Source of the DNA: Hemerocallis citrina
Taxonomy: Eukaryota; Streptophyta; Magnoliopsida; Asparagales; Asphodelaceae
Direction of reading: 5' to 3'
Assembly (NCBI GenBank): GCA_017893485.1
Contig: CM030366.1
Span: 199,297,835 to 199,361,834, forward strand
Length of the DNA stretch: 64,000 nt
The stretch's first letter is position 1; the number at the start of each line of letters is the position of its first letter. Of this stretch, positions 10,080 to 20,498 are shown one piece after another. Below the pieces are notes generated by a model that saw nothing but the letters and a program-made list of their open reading frames with translations, was not told where the DNA came from and made no database searches. The translations under genes and the position numbers were made by a program.

Positions 10080-10990
10080 AGAACCTCGAGCTAGTCGAGG
10101 GTCAAAGTGCAGGTGAAGGTGATGGCGAACCGTTGTCTCTTCCAGAGAAGAGTACCCTGGTGTTCGATTGAACCTCGAGAGGTCGAGGGATTACGCGTCG
10201 ACAAGGGTGATGGCGAGCCGTTGCTTCTTCCTGAGAAGAGTACCCGGGGGCCAGACCGAACCTCAAGAGGAGGGGGAATTATGGGCTGGTAAGGGTGATG
10301 ACTAGCCGATGGATCTTCCGAAGAAGAGTACCCGGGTGCCAGACCGAACCTCGAGCTGGCGAGGGATTGTGGGTCGGTTAGGGTGAAGGCGAGCCGTTGT
10401 TTCTTCCTGAGAAGAGTACGCCGGTGCCAGGCCGAACCTCGAGACGAGGGGGAATTACGGGCTGGTAAGGGTGATGGCCCGCCGGTGGATCTTCCGAAGA
10501 AGAGTACCCCGGTGCCAGACCGGACCTCGAGCTGGCGAGGGATTATAGGTCGGTAAGGGTGAAGGCGAGCCGTTGTTTCTTCCTGAGAAGAGTACCCCGG
10601 TGCCAGACCGAACCTCGAGATGAGGGGGAATTATGGGCTGGTAAGGGTGATGGCCAGCCGGTGGATCTTCCGAAGAAGAGTACCCAGGTGCCAGACCCGA
10701 CCTCGAGCTGGCGAGGGATTACGGGTTGGTGAGGGTGAAGGCGAGCCGTTGTTTCTTCCTGAGAAGAGTACCCCGATGCCAAACCGAACCTCGAGACGAG
10801 GGGGAATTATGGGCTGGTAAGGGTGATGGCCAGCCGGTGGATCTTCCGAAGAAGAGTACCCAGGTGCCAGACCCGACCTCGAGCTGGCGAGGGATGACGG
10901 GTCGGTGAGGGCGAAGGCGAGTCGTTGCTTCTTCCTGAGAAGGGTATCCCGGTGCCAGACCGGACCTCGAGTTGGTGAGGGGGAGTTGCA
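10080..10990. repeat. 88/176-bp dimeric tandem array in inner element 3' UTR
   Basis: The phrase CGTTGTTTCTTCCTGAGAAG recurs at about 10220, 10396, 10572, 10748 and 10924, exactly 176 bp apart, with an extra half-step of 88 bp before the first. Between them a related half-unit carries GGATCTTCCGAAGAAGAGTA. Each 176-bp unit is thus a dimer of two diverged 88-bp subunits. The array lies between the antisense gene promoter and the 3' LTR. Tandem repeats in the 3' untranslated part are a known habit of Tat-lineage elements. Short open frames across it are by-products. Confidence 0.9.
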
Positions 10991-12055
10991 GGCCGCTTAT
11001 GGGGCGAACCGTTGTGCCTTGGGGTTGTTCTGAGTAGTGTGGTCCGTTTTTTTTTCGCGGAGCATTTTGGGGGCGCCTGGGGACCTGTGCAAGATTCCCA
11101 TTTCCCAGGTGCGTTAATGGCGCCGCTAAGTAACGGTATGGCGCATGGTTTTCCGCCGTTTGGTTTTCCCCATATCATAATGGCCGGCCCCTGGGGGGGG
11201 CTTATAAGTACCCCCCCCCCCCCCTTTTTTCTCGTTGTGGTTCAAATCCAGGCAAAGGTGGTCTGTTTGGCCCATAAAGGTGTCTGCTTCGGCGGACGCC
11301 TGTTTTTTTGAAAAATTCTTGCCCCTGGTCTTGTCGGAGAGGTAGCTTCTTTGTCGCCCGATCTTCTCTTGGATCTGATGGCCCTGAGGTGGCGGTCAGA
11401 TCCAGGGGGGGTCCGGGCGAGAGGGATAGCGACCGAACGTCGAAGGGTGAGCCGTCTGCAATAGCGGAGGTTCTATCCTTCCGAGAGGGATGAAGGGCGT
11501 TCCGGGCCGGTTGTTTGCAACTGCGAAGGTTCGGTTGCTGGAGTAGGCTGGGCCTTTGCAGTTGCATCAACTGGCTCGGAATGGAGCACTTCTTTCGGCC
11601 TTCGGGTGTTGATCTGCTTTTGACCGAGGTGCTTGCCGAGGGGGGCGTCTCGAAGCTTTGGGCCCTGGGTAGATGAGTAGTTCTCCGATGGGAGGCTGAC
11701 TATTCTGTATCCCAACAGGGCTCCAGGTTGAGACGGTTTCGGTCTCACCCGGGAACAGTTCGGGTCTTCGGCCGATGACGCTGTAAGCCCCGAGCTGCTC
11801 GCGGGTGAAAGGGGAACCGGCCCAGTCTCGGAGCCCGGGGCGTCTGTCTGAGGACGGCGCCTTAAATCTTAAAAATAAAAATGTTCCCTCCTCCGAATAC
11901 TTCTTCTGCGCTGGCCTCCGTGACTGGCTGCCAGCCTGTCAATGGATGATGTCAGCGTCGCACGTTTTGAGGGTATGGCGCGAATTCTTAGGCGGCAGTT
12001 GCATGTCGCATAGGTGAACAGTACTCGCGGGAATCGAGGAGTCGCTTCTATCTCC
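10991..12055. other. Inner element untranslated spacer
   Basis: GC-rich sequence between the tandem array and the antisense gene promoter, with homopolymer runs of G and C at about 11190-11226. Open frames occur on both strands, but none has a recognisable domain or a homologue in the outer element. I see no gene here. Confidence 0.6.
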
Positions 12056-12064
12056 CATAAATAG
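12056..12064 (+). promoter_or_regulatory. TATA box for the antisense gene of the inner element
   Basis: CATAAATAG lies about 150 bp upstream of the ATG at 12214, followed by a pyrimidine-rich leader. The homologous gene of the outer element has TTATAA in a comparable place, which suggests an own promoter antisense to the retrotransposon. Confidence 0.5.
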
Positions 12065-12213
12065 TCCCCCCTCTCTCCTATTTGTCCACTCCTTTCTCTT
12101 TCAGAATAAAATTTTTCAATACTTCCGCGCTCATCTTCGCGTCTTGCTGTACCGGACTCGCCCTTCCGAAGTAACCCTAGGTGAGTTAGCAAGCCTGTTT
12201 AGTCTAGGCATAG

Positions 12214-14455
12214 ATGGATAGGGCTCAGTCTGGCTCGTCAGCGTCGACGTCTGGGGGGGTGGAGCCTATCTCTGACTCGATGTCCTGGGAGGAGCCCGCA
12301 CTCGAGGAGGAGCCGGTGCATGCTGACGGGTCTTCTGACACGGTTTCGTGGGAGGAACCGGTGGGTGAGGAGGCGGCCCATGGTGCGAGGTTGTCGCGCT
12401 CTCGTCGTTCCCTCGTGGTGGAGAGTAGTGGGTCGGAGGAAGCGACAGATGGTTTGGACGACGTCCGTGTTTTGGAGTCGGCTGCCGAGGGAAAGAGAGG
12501 CGAGGGCGGCATTGTGAGGAGATCCATGGTTCCGGGGGTGGGTCCGAACTCCATGCCGACTGGTCGGGGGACCTTATTCACTCCTTCGTCGGAGCGGTCC
12601 GAGAAGAGGAAGAAGGCTCCGAGGAAGGTAGAGTGGGGAACTAGTGGCTCGAACAAGGGGACTGGTTCGCCCGCGCAGCCGAAGCATTTCCGTCAGTATC
12701 CGGACGACCTGTCCGATCAGGAGCTCTCTGGCGTGCAGGCCTATTCGCCGAGTCGGACGAGAGTGTTGATGGACGCGATCCCGACCGCCTTGGATGGCGG
12801 GGACTTGGAAGTCTTGCAATTGGCGTACCACATAGGGCCTAGTTACGAGTTGATGCTGCCGAGCTCTACTCTTCGCCCAACCGATCCCTTGTCTGCTTGG
12901 TACTGTGCCTTCCCTGTGGACGCGTTTATTTCTGGACTGAGGTTGCCGATCCATCCGTTTGTTCGGGAGGTGTTGAACTGGGCCTCCCTGGCGCCGATGC
13001 AGTACGGGCCGAACTCTTGGGAGCAGATAATCAGCTTTGTACTGACGTGCGAGGAACAACGGGTGCCCTTGCATTTGAACGTGTTCCGCGCGTTGCTGGC
13101 GCTTTGCCCGGCAGCCGAGGGGGTTTACTATATCTCCCCCCGGAGTAGGCGGAAGGTTGTTCATAGCCGTCTTGATTCTTTTAAGGACTGGAGGAAAAAG
13201 TATCTGGTAATTCGGAGTGAAGAGCCCTGGGACATCCCGACTCGATGGAATTACTCCAAGCCGAGTTATCCTGCGCTGGGGCAGGGAGATCTGACAGTCG
13301 AGGAGTGGGGGCTTGTAGAGTGTCTTCGTTTGTCCCCTAGTATTAATTGGACTAAGGTGACGGAGGTTCGCCTGGCGAGCGCTGGACTGAGCCCCGCCGT
13401 TCTCCGTATGTAGTTGTTTCTTTTCCCTCGATCCTTTCGTACATTCTCGCTCATTGTTCTTAATGGTTATTTTCTGCAGATATGGATGAGGCATCGATCC
13501 AAGCAAAGCGGCTCGCCATGAAGAAGGAAAATGCCGAGAAGAAGAAGAAGGCGGAGGCGGCGAAGAGGCCGAGGGAGCTGCCCCTTGTTATCTCGGAAGT
13601 CCAACTCGAGCCGAGGACCAAGAGGGGTCGCTCCGAGATGAGCAAGGGCGCGGCTTCTTCAAAGGGTCAGGGCGCAGCGGGGGCCCCTGTTCTCGGCAAG
13701 GGGAAAGGTCCCTGGGTTGAGGCCGAGGAAGAGGATCCGGTGGTGGAGCTAATGCGGCAGCGGTGGGCTCCTGACTGGTCGGTTCTGATGGGGGACCGTC
13801 TGACAGAGGAGGCCCAGGCCGTTGAGGTGGTGGAGAAATTGGCGACCCCTCGCGATCGCAAGGTGATGGAGGGCGAGCCCGTAGAGATGGCGTTTGCCCG
13901 CCTGGCGCAGGCCACTGTGCAGGTAAGCCCGTCGACTCTGTATCTCCTTGTTGATTTTTGTGCCGAGGCCTGGTCTTTGTCTGCCGTTGGTTGTAGGCTT
14001 GCATACAAGGGGCCAACATCAAGAACCTGTACAAGGCGTCCCTGGCCCAGGAGCGAGCTCGGGCGGAAAAGAGCGACCTGGAGGTGAAGGAGATGCGAAT
14101 CGAACTCGAGGGTTCGCATAAGAGAGAGCAGCAGCTGGAGCTCCAGCTCAAGGCCAAGGATGTGGAGTGGGAGAAGGAGGTGGCCTCCCTGAAGACGAAG
14201 TTTACCAAGGAGGCGGAGGAGGTGTTGCGCAAGGGCCAGCAGATGGTGATAGCGGCCCAGGACAAGAGCTATGAGAGGGCCCTCAGTCACGTGAGGCACT
14301 TCTTCCCGGCCCTCGATCTGTCCAATCTTGAGTATGATGTGGAGATCGAGGGGACGTCGAAGACTCTGGGTGAAGCAGGGTCCGCCGTCGACCCCTCGGC
14401 CGACGCTCTCGTGGATCCGTCCGCCGGCGCGGAGGTGGGTCAAGGAGTTGTGTAA
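12214..14455 (+). CDS. Spliced antisense ORF of inner Tat element (putative gypsy-type transposon family protein)
   Basis: Three exons: 12214-13405, 13480-13922 and 13997-14455, all with GT/AG borders and compatible phases, giving an uninterrupted 697-residue protein. Residues 1-150 are Ser/Glu-rich and probably disordered. Residues about 195-355 match the plant family once named putative gypsy type transposon (Pfam Transposase_28, PF04195): LAYHIGPSYELMLPSS, GLRLPIHPFVREVLNWASLA, PNSWEQIISFVL, WDIPTRWNYSKP. A basic stretch rich in Lys/Glu follows, and exon 3 is a coiled coil (LEGSHKREQQLELQLKAKD). Its job is unknown; despite the family name there is no catalytic transposase signature I can see. 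It runs antisense to gag and meets the gag-PR ORF tail to tail. Homologous antisense ORFs are known from Tat-lineage elements, including the outer element here. Confidence 0.8.
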
Positions 14456-15446
14456 TTTTTGTCTTTCTTTCCCTCTCCCTCGATTGTGTTTGCCTCCCGC
14501 GGACTGGCCACCGCAATTTTTTTTGTAAGAAACACTTGGATTTACAGTGGTAAGAAAAGTTTTTGACCGGTCGGTTGTTTTTGGGTCTGGACATTTCTGA
14601 ATCTTCTTGAGAAGGTGCGTTTGAGTCGGTTGGTTGCTGGAGGGGGGGCTCGGAATACTGATGAGGCTTGTAACTTTTGTCGGAATAAGTCCGCCGTCTA
14701 AAGCGTGGAGGCGCGCCGGTTGAGAAGAGCGGCGTGGGACCGGGAGCTTGGCGGCGCGGACCTTGGACAGGCCGGGCTTAGTACTTTGGTGCCGAGGTCC
14801 TCTCCCGGGGGGTTACCTCGCGACACCTTTATGGAGAAGGGGACGGGGGTGCCTTGTCACAAGGCGATGTCGGGTGCTTCGTTCTCTTCCCTCGCAGGTC
14901 GACAGGCGGAGGGGGTCCCCTTTGCGCTGCTGCTGTTGCAGTGGGCGCGACCGGACGACGCCCTGAGCTCTGTGGTTGGAGGGTCGAATGTGGCTGAGGC
15001 TAAGGAGCATCATAACGAGGGGAGGGGCCCCTAGTTGCTTGACCGAAATACTCTCCGTTCCTCGTTGGGCCTGAGGGGCCCTGATCTTCCTGATTTGAGA
15101 TGAGTGGAGCGGTCTCGTATCGGTCTTTGTTTTTCTTTTGTTTGATTTTTTCTCTTTGGAACGAAAAATAGAAAGGGGTATGAAAGGAGAATCCTTTTCC
15201 TTCCCCACTCCGGTCAGTAGTGTAGTACGCAATGTCGGAGGCGAGGTCTGGCTCCATCGTTCCGTGAGGGATCGAAGAGGGGCTTTAGGAAGGATTTTTG
15301 GTCCGGGCTCGTATTGAGATTATCGAGACATTTGGGTTCGGACAAAAAGGGATATCTTTTAGCATAAGGTAGGGAGGGCCGCTAAGGCAGCTTTTTACAA
15401 GTGAGGGTCTATACAAAAGCTGATCTACATTTAGCCGGGTCATAAC
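14456..15446. other. Spacer where pol would be expected
   Basis: About 1 kb between the 3' ends of the antisense gene and of gag-PR. In an autonomous element this is where RT, RNase H and integrase would start. I find no RT motif (YVDD/YADD), no RNase H and no integrase motif on either strand. Open frames at 14705-15034 and 14813-15257 lack any recognisable domain. Confidence 0.7.
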
Positions 15447-17627
15447 TTATGCTGGTTCGGCGTCGAGGGGGAACACACTTCCCCCGATGGTGGTCATGTG
15501 GCACGACCGCGCCGCTTCTTGGCTGCCTCGGACGATGCCGACTCCTTGAGGGGTGGGGAACTTGAGCTTCAGATGGTAAGCCGAAGGTACTGCTTGTAGG
15601 GAGCCTAGTCCAGGCCGGCCAAGTATGGCGTCGTAGGCCGTCTTGATGTTGACCACCATGAAGTCCATGGATTCGGTCCTCTTGACAGGAGTCGATCCGG
15701 CGGTAACGTCGAGGGTAACAATTCCTTCTATCTCGACAGGGACGCCTGAGAACCCGTGCAGGGTGTACCTGGCTGGCTTGAGTTTGCCTCGGGGTAACCT
15801 GAGATTTTCGAAGGCATCGAGGAAGAGAATATTCACCGAGCTACCGTTGTCGACGAGGATCCTGCGGACCTCATAATTAGCCATGTGAAGGTTGACGACG
15901 AGGGCATCGCAGTGGGGCAGGCGGACTCCTTCAAGGTCTTCCCCTGAAAAGGAGACCGGCCTTGATTGTAGTTTGGGTGAGGGGTCGTCTCTGACAGCGT
16001 TCACCTCTCGGATGGAGGCTTTTCTGGAAGTTTTTGATTCACCTCCCCTCGGCCCTCCGTGGACGCAGTGTAAGATAAAAGGGATATCTACGGCCCCCTC
16101 GGAATCGGGGTTCCGACTCTGGGTCTGGTTCGGAGGAGGATTCGGAGCCGATTGGCTCCGGTTCCTAGCGGCTCGCCGATCCCGTGGGCCTTCTCGGGTA
16201 AATTTTCGGAGGTACCCTCTGGAAATGAGCCCTTCAATTTCGTCTTTCAGGGCTCGGCATTGGTCGGTCTCGTGCCCGTGATCTCTGTGGAAGCGGCAGT
16301 AAAAGCGTTGGTCTCGATTCTCATTGTTATTAGATCGGGGGGGTAGTCGGACAAGGCCCTTGTCTTCGATTTCCAAGAGGATGGCGGATACGTTATGCGT
16401 CAGGGGGGTGTACTTCTCGAAGCGGGGGACTGGCGGGACCTTCTTCACGGCCCCCGGGTCCCTTGGAGCTTTCTTTGGTGGTTCGACTTCCTCGGTCTTC
16501 CGCTTCCCTTTCCCGGTGGGATCCTTGGCGTCTTCGGGATTTAGGGCCTCTTCTGCCCTTATGTATTTCTCGACCCTATTAAGGAGGTCGGGAAAGTCGA
16601 CGGGGGGCCTCTTGGCCAGAGAGGCCTTCAGCTGTCCGGGGCGGACGTTGTGTCGGAATGCCGCTGAAGCGACGCCTCGGTCGAGAGAGGAGACCGACCT
16701 TGCCTCCGCGGTAAATCTCCGGACGAACACCCCGAGTGATTCCCCCTCTTCCTGTTTGAGCCTGAGTAATGAGGCGCTGGTCCTTTCGGCCTTCCGGCTA
16801 GTGACAAAATGGGCTAGAAAATTTCCCTCGAATTGGTCGAAGGAGTAAATGGAGCCGGGGGCGAGTTTCGAGAACCACTCGCGAGCAGGACCCCGAAGGG
16901 TGGCCGGGAAGGCTCTGCAGAGCAGGGGATCCGAGGCGCTGTGAATCATCATGAGGGTCTTGAAACCTTCCACGTGATCAGCAGGATCCCCTTCGCCATC
17001 GTAGGTCTCGAATTGAGGGGGTCGGAAATTCCGGGGTATTTCTTCTTGGAGGATTGGGGCGGAGAAGGGAGGACGGGCAGGCCTGTACCCCTGAGGCGCT
17101 CTTTGGCCGCCGTCCCCTACGTGATCGAGGCGGTCCTCCATTTCTTGTAGGCGCCTTAGGAGTACGTCGTCGTCTTCTGGTTGGATCGTTGAAGGGCGGG
17201 ACGCGCTAGCTTCGGCGTCCGACCCTGTTCGGGAATGGAGGGTTTCTTCCCTGGGGGCCCGTTGGAGGGCCCCCAGCATTTCTCTTCGGAAGTCTCGGAA
17301 TTCCTTGTGAGTGACGGGGGCTCCTTCGGCTCGGTTTGGTCGGTCCGAGGGTTGTCTTCCGACTCGGCTGAGCGCGGGTCTGCGTACCTCGGATGGTGGC
17401 CTCGGGCGGTTCGGGGCCGGGTTGGAAGCGGCCCTTCTCCTGCTGCGGGTAATCTTGCGGTTGAGGATTATGCCCCGGAGGTCGGGCTGGGCTGGCCGGC
17501 CGACGCTCCCTGGGGACTCCCGAGAGAGAGCCTTGTGTTTCGACGGGCGTGGCCTGGCTTTAATCGTGGGTGGGGGCGAGTCCCGTTGGTTGACGGAGGG
17601 AGCAGCCCCCTTGCCTTTGGTTGCCAT
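15447..17627 (-). CDS. Gag-protease polyprotein of inner Tat element
   Basis: Intact 726-residue ORF, starting about 60 bp after the PBS. Residues 1-110 are basic and Pro-rich. Residues about 200-350 are the retrotransposon Gag domain (RNFRPPQFETYDGEGDPADH, AREWFSKLAPGSIYSFDQFE). A zinc-knuckle variant C-x2-H-x4-H-x4-C sits at about 443-457 (CRFHRDHGHETDQC). The aspartic protease is at about 560-700 with active site ILVDNGSSVNILF near 591-603 and the downstream AILGRPGLGSLQ. The ORF stops right after the protease (LDAEPA). Gag forms the particle and the protease matures it. No polymerase follows, so the product can package RNA but not copy it. The N-terminal half closely matches the third Tat element at 63.5-64 kb. 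Confidence 0.9.
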   Translation of the reverse strand: MATKGKGAAPSVNQRDSPPPTIKARPRPSKHKALSRESPGSVGRPAQPDLRGIILNRKITRSRRRAASNPAPNRPRPPSEVRRPALSRVGRQPSDRPNRAEGAPVTHKEFRDFRREMLGALQRAPREETLHSRTGSDAEASASRPSTIQPEDDDVLLRRLQEMEDRLDHVGDGGQRAPQGYRPARPPFSAPILQEEIPRNFRPPQFETYDGEGDPADHVEGFKTLMMIHSASDPLLCRAFPATLRGPAREWFSKLAPGSIYSFDQFEGNFLAHFVTSRKAERTSASLLRLKQEEGESLGVFVRRFTAEARSVSSLDRGVASAAFRHNVRPGQLKASLAKRPPVDFPDLLNRVEKYIRAEEALNPEDAKDPTGKGKRKTEEVEPPKKAPRDPGAVKKVPPVPRFEKYTPLTHNVSAILLEIEDKGLVRLPPRSNNNENRDQRFYCRFHRDHGHETDQCRALKDEIEGLISRGYLRKFTREGPRDRRAARNRSQSAPNPPPNQTQSRNPDSEGAVDIPFILHCVHGGPRGGESKTSRKASIREVNAVRDDPSPKLQSRPVSFSGEDLEGVRLPHCDALVVNLHMANYEVRRILVDNGSSVNILFLDAFENLRLPRGKLKPARYTLHGFSGVPVEIEGIVTLDVTAGSTPVKRTESMDFMVVNIKTAYDAILGRPGLGSLQAVPSAYHLKLKFPTPQGVGIVRGSQEAARSCHMTTIGGSVFPLDAEPA

Positions 17628-17687
17628 GAGGATTCGGCTGTCGATGGCCTTTGAGGGTCTGGGCCGGATCGGCTTCTGGAGCAGCTG

Positions 17688-17707
17688 GTTCCCACAGACG
17701 GCGCCAA
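17688..17707 (-). other. Inner element, primer-binding site
   Basis: On the - strand TTGGCGCCGTCTGTGGGAAC follows the 5' LTR after 2-3 nt. It is identical in its core to the site of the third Tat element at 63409, so the two would use the same tRNA primer. Confidence 0.8.
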
Positions 17708-17709
17708 CC

Positions 17710-18502
17710 TGATGCTGTTTATTTCTGAGGCACGTGTGGAAGCACCAGGTGTGAGTTCGAACTCAATTTGTATTGAAGGAGATTGCCGCTCGTCTGCCGA
17801 CCTTCGGTTGACCTTCTGGGGCCTACGATGAGCTTGGAAAGGCGTTTGAAGGTTGGGCTCGGATCGGAAGGGTCGGATCCGAGGTCTTGTGTACCTGCAG
17901 ACGGTCCTGAAACACCGGGGTTTGTCCCGGTGGCGGACCCTCCGACGCTCTAGTCAGTCTCTGTGAGAGAGTAGCAATAACTAGGTATATTTAAGTGGTC
18001 AAAGATTGATTACCTTCAAAAGGTGGATGAGGGTCTAGTATTTATAGAGAATCCCAACCGGGTTTGGTTCCGCTTGGGGGCCGGGTTTGGATTCGAAAGC
18101 CCATGGGCCTGACGTGGCAGAAGGCCCAGGGGGTTTAGGGCGGTTGTGGTGATACCAGGAATGGTATAGGGCTGACGTGGCGAAACCCTTGGCGGTATTT
18201 GGAGCTGACGTGGCCCATCGTGAGTCCTCTGTGCATCTGGGGGAATCGGAGGGCCTAGGCTGCGCCAGGTCATCCCTCTGCCCCGCCAGAGAGGGGGGAC
18301 GGCATGAGGGACTGCTCCGGATCGGACTCCGGGGGATACTGAGGCTCGTCAGTACGAGGAAGCCGGCATTGTGGGGGCAAACACGAGGTTCGGCGCCGAC
18401 CCTGAAGGGGTCCGGAGCCGAACCAGATCGGTATTCTTGCTTTTCTGAGTAGGAATTGTATTGGGCCTTGGATGGGCCTCAGGCCATTTTTACACTGTCA
18501 CA
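17710..18502 (-). repeat. Inner element, 5' LTR (right side)
   Basis: 793 bp, identical by eye to 9169-9961. It contains the functional promoter for gag-PR, with a - strand TATAAATA at + 18039-18046. Bounded by the TSD CGTAG at 18503-18507. Confidence 0.95.
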
Positions 18503-20498
18503 CGTAGTAATGGTGAAGAAGTCCAACGGGACTTAGAGAATTTGCATTGATTTCACCGACCTCAACAAGGCCTGCCCCAAAGATCCCTTCCCTCTGCCGA
18601 GCATCGACACTCTGATTGACGCAACCTCGGGACATGAGCTCCTCAGCTTCATGGACGCTTTCTCGGGTTACAATCAGATAAGAATGTTCCCCCCAGATAT
18701 CCCGAAGACATCATTTGTGACCGACCAAGGCCTTTATTGCTACAGAGTCATGCCATTCGGCCTAAAGAATGCAGGGGCGACATACCAACACCTTTTCCAG
18801 GCCCAGATCGGCCGGAACATGGAAGTATACGTCGATGACATGCTTGTGAAAAGCATCCGATGCGTTGATCATGTGGCTGACCTCCAAGAAGCATTTGATG
18901 TTTTGAGGAAGCACAATATGAGACTCAACCCGAACAAATGTGCGTTCGGCGTCTCATCAGGGAAGTTCCTCGGCTTCATGGTTAGCCAACGAGGAATTGA
19001 AGCAAATCCGGAGAAGATCAAGGCCATATTGGACATGGCCCCTCCTAGAAATGTCAAAGAAGTTTAGAGGTTGACTGGTCGCCTAGCCGCAATAGGGCGC
19101 TTTCTATCGAAGTCCGGGGAGAAGTGCCTCCCATTCTTCAAAGCCCTCAGGGGGGCTAAAGGATTTGAGTGGGGGCAGCAGCAACAAGACTCCTTCGACC
19201 AGCTTAAAGCTTACCTCGTCAATCCACCTCTTCTCAGCAAACCAATACCTGGCGAACCACTCTACCTCTACCTGGCAGCTTCCGAACAGACGCTTAGTGC
19301 GGTCCTAGTCAGAGAAGAAGAAAGGGCCCAGAAGCCCATTTACTACGTCAGCAAGGTGCTTCGGGACGCCGAGCTCCGGTACCCGAAGATTGAGAAAATA
19401 GCCTATGCCCTGGTAATGGCTGCGAGAAAGCTTCGACCCTACTTTCAGTCTCATTCGATGGTCGTCCTTACCGACCAGCCGCTGAAACAGGTCCTTCACA
19501 AGCCCGAGACTTCCGGTCGCCTCATGAAGTGGTCAATCGAGCTGAGCCAACATGATATAACTTATCAGCCTCGGACCGCGATCAAGGCGCAGGCACTGGC
19601 CGAATTCATAGTTGAAACTACAATCCCCGAGTTCAGCCAAACAATGAAGGGACCACCCGTCTGGTCGGTCTATGTCGACGGGTCCTCTTGTAACGAGGGA
19701 AGCGGGGCAGGGGTCATCCTGGTAGGCCCAGATGACTTTATCCTCCAATATTCCCTCCGTATAAACTTCAAAGCCTCGAACAACGAAGCCGAATACGAGG
19801 CGCTCATAGCCGGCCTTGGAATGGCCCGAAATGCAGGGGCACAACGCCTGCGGATCTTCAGCGACTCTCAGTTGGTCGTCAATCAGGTCCTCGGCGAATA
19901 CGAAGCCCGTGATGACAGGATGGTTAAGTACTTGGCTAAAGTGAAAAGCCTCATGGCACTGTTCGGGGAGGCCCTCATACATAGAATCCCCAGAGAAGAA
20001 AATGCTCAGGCCGACGCCCTATCCAAATTAGGCTCCTCTTCCCTTCAAGGCCTCGAACAAACTGATCTGATAGAAGTCCTCCTGATGCCGAGCATAGAGG
20101 ACGATGCGCCCGACTCCGTTGAAACACTGTCAGTCCTCCTCGAAGACAATTGGATGAAGCCCCTCGTCGAGTTTCTAAGAGACGGACTCCTCCCCCAGGA
20201 TCCAAAGGAAGCACGGAGGATAAGAACCCGAGCCGAACGTTATGTATTAATCGAAGGCATTCTGTATAAACGCTCCTTCACCCAGGTAGACGGTCGGCCC
20301 TACCTAAGGTGCCTCTCCCCCCGGCAAGCTGACTACGCCCTGCAAGAACTCCATGAGGGCATTGGCGGAGCTCATTCTGGCTCCAGAGCCCTAGCCTGCA
20401 AAGTGTTGAACTATGGGTATTATTGGCCCACTCTCCTACGGGACGCCGAACAACACGTTCGGCAATGCAGCTCCTGCCAAAAGTACTCCGACATCTGA
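18503..20498 (+). pseudogene. Outer Tat element, RT, RNase H and second RNase H
   Basis: This resumes the pol frame split at 9168. RT: DFTDLNKACPKDPFPLPSID, FMDAFSGYNQIRM, MPFGLKNAGATYQ and the catalytic YVDDM (about 18825-18840). Native RNase H: YLYLAASEQTLSAVLVREEE, LTDQPLKQVL. Then a second, archaeal-type RNase H with WSVYVDGSSCNEGSGAGVIL, NNEAEYEALIAGL and FSDSQLVVNQV (about 19660-19930), a mark of the Tat lineage. The integrase zinc finger starts at about 20350 (LHEGIGGAHSGS ... CSSCQKYSDI). Stops at 18534 (TAG, for Trp), 19065 (TAG, for Gln) and 20496 (TGA, for Arg) each equal one C:G to T:A change from the sense codon seen in relatives. Confidence 0.9.

Larger units (their letters stand above)
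9169..18502 (-). mobile_element. Inner Tat-like Ty3/gypsy element lacking pol
   Basis: 9334 bp, inserted in the RT of the outer element with a 5-bp duplication CGTAG. The 793-bp LTRs show no difference by eye. On the - strand the order is 5' LTR (17710-18502), PBS, intact gag-protease ORF (17627-15447), about 1 kb of noncoding DNA, an antisense spliced gene (12214-14455 on +), a tandem-repeat array (10080-10990), purine tract, 3' LTR (9169-9961). RT, RNase H and integrase are absent, with no trace of them. It is therefore a nonautonomous derivative, yet apparently a recent insertion, so mobilisation in trans by an autonomous Tat element is the likely explanation. Confidence 0.95.

Noticed and set aside
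10080..10990. Regular array considered as CRISPR
   Set aside because: Units are contiguous 88/176-bp repeats with no unique spacers, in a plant retrotransposon.
14705..15257. Open frames of 85-139 codons on both strands in the inner element
   Set aside because: No recognisable domain, no counterpart in the outer element, and GC-rich DNA opens frames by chance. Checked specifically for remnants of RT or integrase, none seen.
15447..17627. Inner gag-PR considered as a domesticated host gene
   Set aside because: It sits between intact LTRs, PBS and PPT with a fresh TSD, so it is a mobile-element gene.
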